From positions 65 to 64,064 of the forward strand of contig NZ_LJJB01000013.1 of NCBI RefSeq assembly GCF_001420695.1: DNA of 64,000 nucleotides, in the 5' to 3' direction. The notes below the pieces were generated by a model that was given only the letters and a program-made list of their open reading frames with translations, was not told where the DNA came from and searched no databases. Each line of letters starts with the position of its first letter. Position 1 is the first letter of the stretch. Made by a program: the position numbers and the translations under genes. This document shows positions 60,304 to 64,000 of this stretch, piece after piece. This DNA comes from Brevibacillus choshinensis (GTDB taxonomy: Bacteria; Bacillota; Bacilli; Brevibacillales; Brevibacillaceae).

Positions 60304-61236
60304 ATGAATCTGGCAATAATGGGGGCAATCGAACAGGGCTTGCTTTTTGGAATATTGGCTCTGGGTGTTTATCTGACCTTTCGCATTCTAAACGTACCTG
60401 ATCTGACCGTAGATGGTAGCTTTGCTTTAGGCGGCGCAATCGCTGCGAAGTTTATCATCGATGGAATCAATCCTTTCCTCGCTACGCTGCTGGCCTTTGT
60501 GGTCGGCGGTGCGGCAGGAGCCTTTACCGGTATCCTGCATACCAAAGGGAAAGTAAACGCCCTATTGGCAGGGATCTTGACCATGATCGCGCTGTACTCG
60601 ATCAACCTGCGCATTATGGGCAAAGCCAATCTGCCACTGTTGCGGGAAGATACGTTGTTTACCTACGTCAAGGATCTGAGTGTTCCGAATTTGGCTGTGG
60701 GTGGAGTAACGATTTTGACTGGTGTGGCGATGGTATTCCTGGTGGGTGTGCTGGTTTTGAAGGTAGTGATTGACTGGTTCCTGCATACCGACATTGGTCT
60801 GGATCTGCGTGCGACGGGTGACAACCCGAAAATGATCCGCAGCTTCGGTGTCAATACAGACACGACAACCATCGTAGGCTTGGCGCTCTCCAACGGGCTG
60901 GTCGCAGTCTCTGGAGCATGGGTCGCCCAGTATCAGGGCTTCGCCGACGTGGGCATGGGGATCGGGATGATTGTCATTGGTCTTGCTTCTGTTATTGTCG
61001 GGGAAGTCTTGTTCGGAAGCTCCTCCATTTTCCGTGTGACGCTCGCCGTCATTCTCGGATCGATTGTTTACCGATTAGTCATCGCATTGGCTCTGCAGGC
61101 CGGTCTCAATCCGTCCGACATGAAGCTGATCACAGCCTTAATCGTGATTATCGCGCTTACTGTTCCGACCATTGCCAAAGGTATTTGGAAGAAACAGGGC
61201 GTACGCACGGTGAGAGGAGGGAGCAGCGATGCTTAA
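60304..61236 (+). CDS. ABC importer permease (TrpY-type)
   Basis: 310 residues with eight to nine membrane segments of the BPD_transp_2 (LivH-like) family: VPDLTVDGSFALGGAIAAKFI (near 37), GKVNALLAGILTMIALYSINLRIMG (near 82) and GDNPKMIRSFGVNTDTTTIVGLALSNGLVAVSGAWVAQYQGFADVGMG (near 172). It forms the channel of the aromatic-amino-acid-type importer. CAGGAGGACTTC precedes the ATG. Overlaps the ATPase gene by 8 bases. Confidence 0.92.
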   Translation: MNLAIMGAIEQGLLFGILALGVYLTFRILNVPDLTVDGSFALGGAIAAKFIIDGINPFLATLLAFVVGGAAGAFTGILHTKGKVNALLAGILTMIALYSINLRIMGKANLPLLREDTLFTYVKDLSVPNLAVGGVTILTGVAMVFLVGVLVLKVVIDWFLHTDIGLDLRATGDNPKMIRSFGVNTDTTTIVGLALSNGLVAVSGAWVAQYQGFADVGMGIGMIVIGLASVIVGEVLFGSSSIFRVTLAVILGSIVYRLVIALALQAGLNPSDMKLITALIVIIALTVPTIAKGIWKKQGVRTVRGGSSDA

Positions 61237-62026
61237 GATTTCGAGAGTCAATAAAGTATTCAATGCGGGAACGGTCAACGAAAAGATCGCCCTGCGTAAT
61301 GTTAACCTGCATGTCAAACGCGGAGAGTTCATCACCGTCATCGGTAGTAACGGTGCAGGTAAATCTACGATGATGAATATCATCTCCGGAGGAATGCTAC
61401 CGGATGAAGGTAGTATCACGATTGATGGTAATGATGTGACCCGCATGGGAGAGCATCAACGGGCAGGACTGATCGGTCGCGTATTCCAGGATCCGATGGC
61501 TGGGACAGCTCCCAACATGACGATCGAAGAAAACCTGGCGATCGCACTGGCGAGGGGACAACGTCGGAAGCTGTCCTTTGGCGTAAACAACCACAAGCGG
61601 GAGCTGTTCCGCGAGCAATTGAAACAGCTGGACCAAGGACTTGAGAATCGCCTGAAAACAAAAGTTGGCTTTCTCTCGGGAGGTCAGCGACAAGCGCTCA
61701 GCCTCCTGATGGCGACCTTTACAGAGCCAAAGATTCTGCTCCTCGATGAGCACACAGCAGCACTCGACCCCAAACGGGCACAGTTGATTGTAGATTTGAC
61801 GGAAAAGATCGTGGAACGCCACACTCTGACGACGATCATGGTCACGCACAACATGGAGCAAGCGTTGAATATGGGAAACCGTTTGCTCATGCTGCATGAT
61901 GGTGGTATCATCCTCGACATTCCGGATGAGAAGAAACGCACGATGAAACCGCAGGACCTGTTGCGAGCCTTTGAAACGGCCCGCGGTGGTGAAAGCTTTA
62001 GCGAAGACCGTTTCTTGTTGACTTAG
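61229..62026 (+). CDS. ABC importer ATP-binding protein (TrpZ-type)
   Basis: 265 residues. Walker A GSNGAGKSTMM (near 39), signature FLSGGQRQALSLLMA (near 149), Walker B ILLLDEHTAALDP (near 169; the usual Asp-Glu-Pro is Asp-Glu-His, as in this subfamily), H-switch MVTHNMEQAL. Powers the preceding permease. GAGGAGGGAGC precedes the ATG, which lies inside the permease gene end. Confidence 0.93.
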   Translation: MLKISRVNKVFNAGTVNEKIALRNVNLHVKRGEFITVIGSNGAGKSTMMNIISGGMLPDEGSITIDGNDVTRMGEHQRAGLIGRVFQDPMAGTAPNMTIEENLAIALARGQRRKLSFGVNNHKRELFREQLKQLDQGLENRLKTKVGFLSGGQRQALSLLMATFTEPKILLLDEHTAALDPKRAQLIVDLTEKIVERHTLTTIMVTHNMEQALNMGNRLLMLHDGGIILDIPDEKKRTMKPQDLLRAFETARGGESFSEDRFLLT

Positions 62027-62037
62027 TCGTTGGTGAC

Positions 62038-63261
62038 TCAGCCTTCCTGTACTATCGGGAAGGCTTTTTCTTTTCTAGCCAGATACGCATACATGGCCCA
62101 GCCGCCAATGAGGAGAACAGCTGCGACGAACACGAACAGCGTGGCACCTCCGAAATGGATCAAGACGAGACTGCCCAAATAAGGTCCGCATGTGCGGGAG
62201 ATGTCCCAATGGGTCCCAGTGATCGCAAAGTAGCGTCCCCGCATCGAGGGAGGTGCAACTCTGGTGACGAATGTCAAAAGCTGTGTAATACCAATGCTTT
62301 CGCCAATAACCCAAATCAGCTGCAGGGCGATCAGTGCAGGAAGTGAATCGAGGAAGGCATAGCCGAGTGCAACGATCAAAAAACAGAAGTACGATCCGCT
62401 GATGAGCAGGCGTGTAGGGAGCTTTTGCGTCCACTTGACCAGCCAAAATTCGAGAAGGATGAGCATGATGCCTTTTGCGGAGACGAGGGTCGCCAATGTT
62501 TGTAAGTAGTCGGGCATCGTTTGCTTGAAGTGCAGTTGCAGATTCGTTTCTGTTTGCGCGTAGAACAAACTGATCGGTAAAGATAAAAACATGATGGCGA
62601 GAGCCGGTCGATAGGTCTGTAAGGGGCCGTTCATATACGTTTCAGATGCTGTATTCTCTGACGCGATGGCAGGCTGCGTATGGGGGACCTTCCACCAGAC
62701 AGCGATTGCATACAGCAGCAGGGACATTGCCGTGAATAAAAAGGCGAGAGCAGGATCGTACTGGTAGATCAACACACCGACTAGAGGGCCTAAAGCAGCT
62801 CCGATACTGCCTGCGGTGCTTAAGAGGGCAAATGCGCTCGCCATTTGAGTCCCAGCAATGGAGTCCGCGAGATGGGCACGGCTCGCTGGAATGAACAGGG
62901 AGCGTCCTGCTCCGTTGACCACGTAAAGCAAGGCAAAGGCAGCGAGCGAGTCTGCCCACGCCATAGCGAGCATCGCCAAGCCTTGGAGCAGTAGGGAGAC
63001 CAGCATAACCGTTTTTCGCCGAAACCGATCCGTCACGCCACCAGCAAACAGCGTGAGCAAGATTTCAGAGAATGGTTGTAAACCGATGATCAGCATGGTC
63101 CAAGTAATAGAGCTACCGATATGCTCACTCAAGTATAAGACCAAAAATGGAGCAATCATTGCGCTGGATAGAGAAGTGAGTGTTTCTCCGAACAGCCTGA
63201 CCCACAAGATGGGCGGGTACGTAGCGATTAGGCGTGTGAGGGAATGAGGAATGAGGTTCAT
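62038..63261 (-). CDS. MFS transporter (drug-efflux type)
   Basis: 407 residues with 12 predicted membrane segments. LFAGGVTDRFRRKTVMLVSLLLQGLAM is motif A; YVVNGAGRSLFIPASRAHLADSI and STAGSIGAALGPLVGVLIYQ follow the MDR exporter pattern of the YttB type. It diverges from an SgrR-like regulator gene that may control it. GAAAGGAAGC precedes the ATG. Confidence 0.88.
   Translation of the reverse strand: MNLIPHSLTRLIATYPPILWVRLFGETLTSLSSAMIAPFLVLYLSEHIGSSITWTMLIIGLQPFSEILLTLFAGGVTDRFRRKTVMLVSLLLQGLAMLAMAWADSLAAFALLYVVNGAGRSLFIPASRAHLADSIAGTQMASAFALLSTAGSIGAALGPLVGVLIYQYDPALAFLFTAMSLLLYAIAVWWKVPHTQPAIASENTASETYMNGPLQTYRPALAIMFLSLPISLFYAQTETNLQLHFKQTMPDYLQTLATLVSAKGIMLILLEFWLVKWTQKLPTRLLISGSYFCFLIVALGYAFLDSLPALIALQLIWVIGESIGITQLLTFVTRVAPPSMRGRYFAITGTHWDISRTCGPYLGSLVLIHFGGATLFVFVAAVLLIGGWAMYAYLARKEKAFPIVQEG
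62041..62070 (+). terminator. terminator of the importer operon
   Basis: Stem GCCTTCC/GGAAGGC with a 10-base loop and TTTTTC. It lies inside the last codons of the converging MFS gene. Confidence 0.85.
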
Positions 63262-63363
63262 GGGTGGCTTCCTTTCTGATTGAAATCGTTTATTATGGTT
63301 TCGTCATATTTTACGTTGGCAAGGCGAGGAGAAAAAGCGTACGATTATGCCTACAGGAATTTC

Positions 63364-64000
63364 ATGTTTTTGAGAGAAGAATCGGTGGTGGTATCGATGC
63401 AGCTGGTAGAACAATACGTGCGTTTATTTGCAGGGCGTCCGAATCTGAAACAGGGGACACCTGCTGACATATCATTGGCGGAAGTTGCAGATATTCTGTA
63501 TTGCACACATCGCAATGCGACGTTGACGTTAAAGAAAATGCAAAACCAAGGGTGGCTCCATTGGCAGCCAGGTCGAGGGCGAGGAAACCGCTCTGTGCTC
63601 ACCTGCCTGCTAGCACCAGACGATCTGGTGTTTACGGTTGCCAAAGAGCTCGTACAAAAAGGGGACATACAAGGCTCCAGACAACTGATTGGTCAGTATC
63701 AACAGGAGTGGCAGGGGCTAGAGGAAGATTATTCACGGTGGATGAGCAGCCAGTTTGGTTTGAGCGTTTCGCGGGAAAAAGGAAATGGGGAACGAGTGGA
63801 CACCCTGCGTTTCTTTGTTAGTGGTCCGTTTCGCATCCTCGATCCGATTCGGGTGCTGTTGCGCTCGCAAACTCATTTGGTCAAACACATTTTCGATACG
63901 CTCGTCCGATTTGATCCTGCGACGAGAACAATCGTGGGTCAGCTCGCCTTTTTCTGGGAGTCTGATGAGCTAGGGAAAGAGTGGACGCTGTATCTGCGAA
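63364..64000 (+). CDS. SgrR-like transcriptional regulator, truncated by the window end
   Basis: At least 212 residues, open at 64000. A winged-helix SgrR_N domain (ADISLAEVADILYCTHRNATLTLKKMQNQGWLHWQPGRGRGNRS) is followed by LRFFVSGPFRILDPIRVLLRSQTH, the start of a solute-binding-protein-like (SBP_bac_5) ligand domain. This two-part layout defines SgrR-type regulators, which in enterics respond to sugar phosphates. Divergent from the MFS gene, which it may regulate. The start is ATG 63364 (AGGAAT) or ATG 63397. Confidence 0.85.
   Translation, partial: MFLREESVVVSMQLVEQYVRLFAGRPNLKQGTPADISLAEVADILYCTHRNATLTLKKMQNQGWLHWQPGRGRGNRSVLTCLLAPDDLVFTVAKELVQKGDIQGSRQLIGQYQQEWQGLEEDYSRWMSSQFGLSVSREKGNGERVDTLRFFVSGPFRILDPIRVLLRSQTHLVKHIFDTLVRFDPATRTIVGQLAFFWESDELGKEWTLYLR

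Overview
The window is bacterial chromosome from an endospore-forming member of the Bacillota. The evidence is strong AGGAGG ribosome binding sites, an alpha/beta-type small acid-soluble spore protein, a SleB-type cortex hydrolase, GerW/YtfJ with its partner YtfI, an orphan sporulation-type histidine kinase, and an SLH-domain protein. The mix of Bacillus-like genes (ykoP/ykoN, ytfIJ, yhaM, ytnP) with SLH proteins and bacterial XPB suggests Brevibacillus or a close relative; this is inferred from gene content, not from a database match. I see no prophage, insertion sequence or CRISPR array.

Layout. 1-1300: eleven tRNA genes, probably the tail of an rRNA-tRNA operon, with a second internal promoter. 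1.5-5.3 kb: histidine kinase, TerC-family protein and a ykoP-ykoN-like pair. 5.4-9.8 kb: a sporulation block (SASP behind a sigma-G-type promoter, a DUF421-DUF1657 fusion, a SleB-like hydrolase, an SLH-3D protein, and ytfI-gerW behind a forespore-type promoter). 9.8-14.6 kb, minus strand: an orphan FliD-like protein and pyruvate carboxylase. 14.7-20.3 kb: small metabolic and stress genes, including thiol peroxidase and a TetR/beta-lactamase-fold operon with three operator-like repeats. 20.3-23.4 kb: an aromatic-acid catabolic operon (fumarylacetoacetate hydrolase, homogentisate dioxygenase, flavin reductase) behind a cre-like site and a structured leader that looks like an attenuator. 23.4-32 kb: TetR/luciferase-like oxidoreductase operon, methionine aminopeptidase, NAD synthetase, DedA, YhaM. 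32-37 kb: a YcdB-type exported protein and an unusual three-gene operon ending in a SEC-C protein. 37-46 kb: transporters, a PfkB kinase, an LCP cell-wall ligase, an FadH-like reductase under a FadR-like operator, and a YtnP-like lactonase. 46.4-47.0 kb: a gene-poor island of inverted repeats. 47-57.9 kb: MFS exporter, GDSL esterase, ABC-2 exporter, CGNR regulator, ECF sigma/anti-sigma pair, XPB helicase and a CNNM/CorC protein. 58-62 kb: an ABC importer of the TrpX/Y/Z type with two tandem binding proteins. The end holds an MFS gene divergent from a truncated SgrR-like regulator.

Most of the window is ordinary core genome. The most interesting candidates are: (i) the leader at 20385-20568, where one segment can pair either with an upstream strand or with the terminator strand; (ii) the 33.8-37.2 kb operon, with an internal in-frame ribosome binding site, two related coiled-coil products and an integrase-like DNA-binding domain fused to a SEC-C protein; (iii) the inverted-repeat island at 46.4-47.0 kb; and (iv) an ECF promoter whose -35 element contains the stop codon of the XPB gene. 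All are read by eye from sequence, without searches or folding software.
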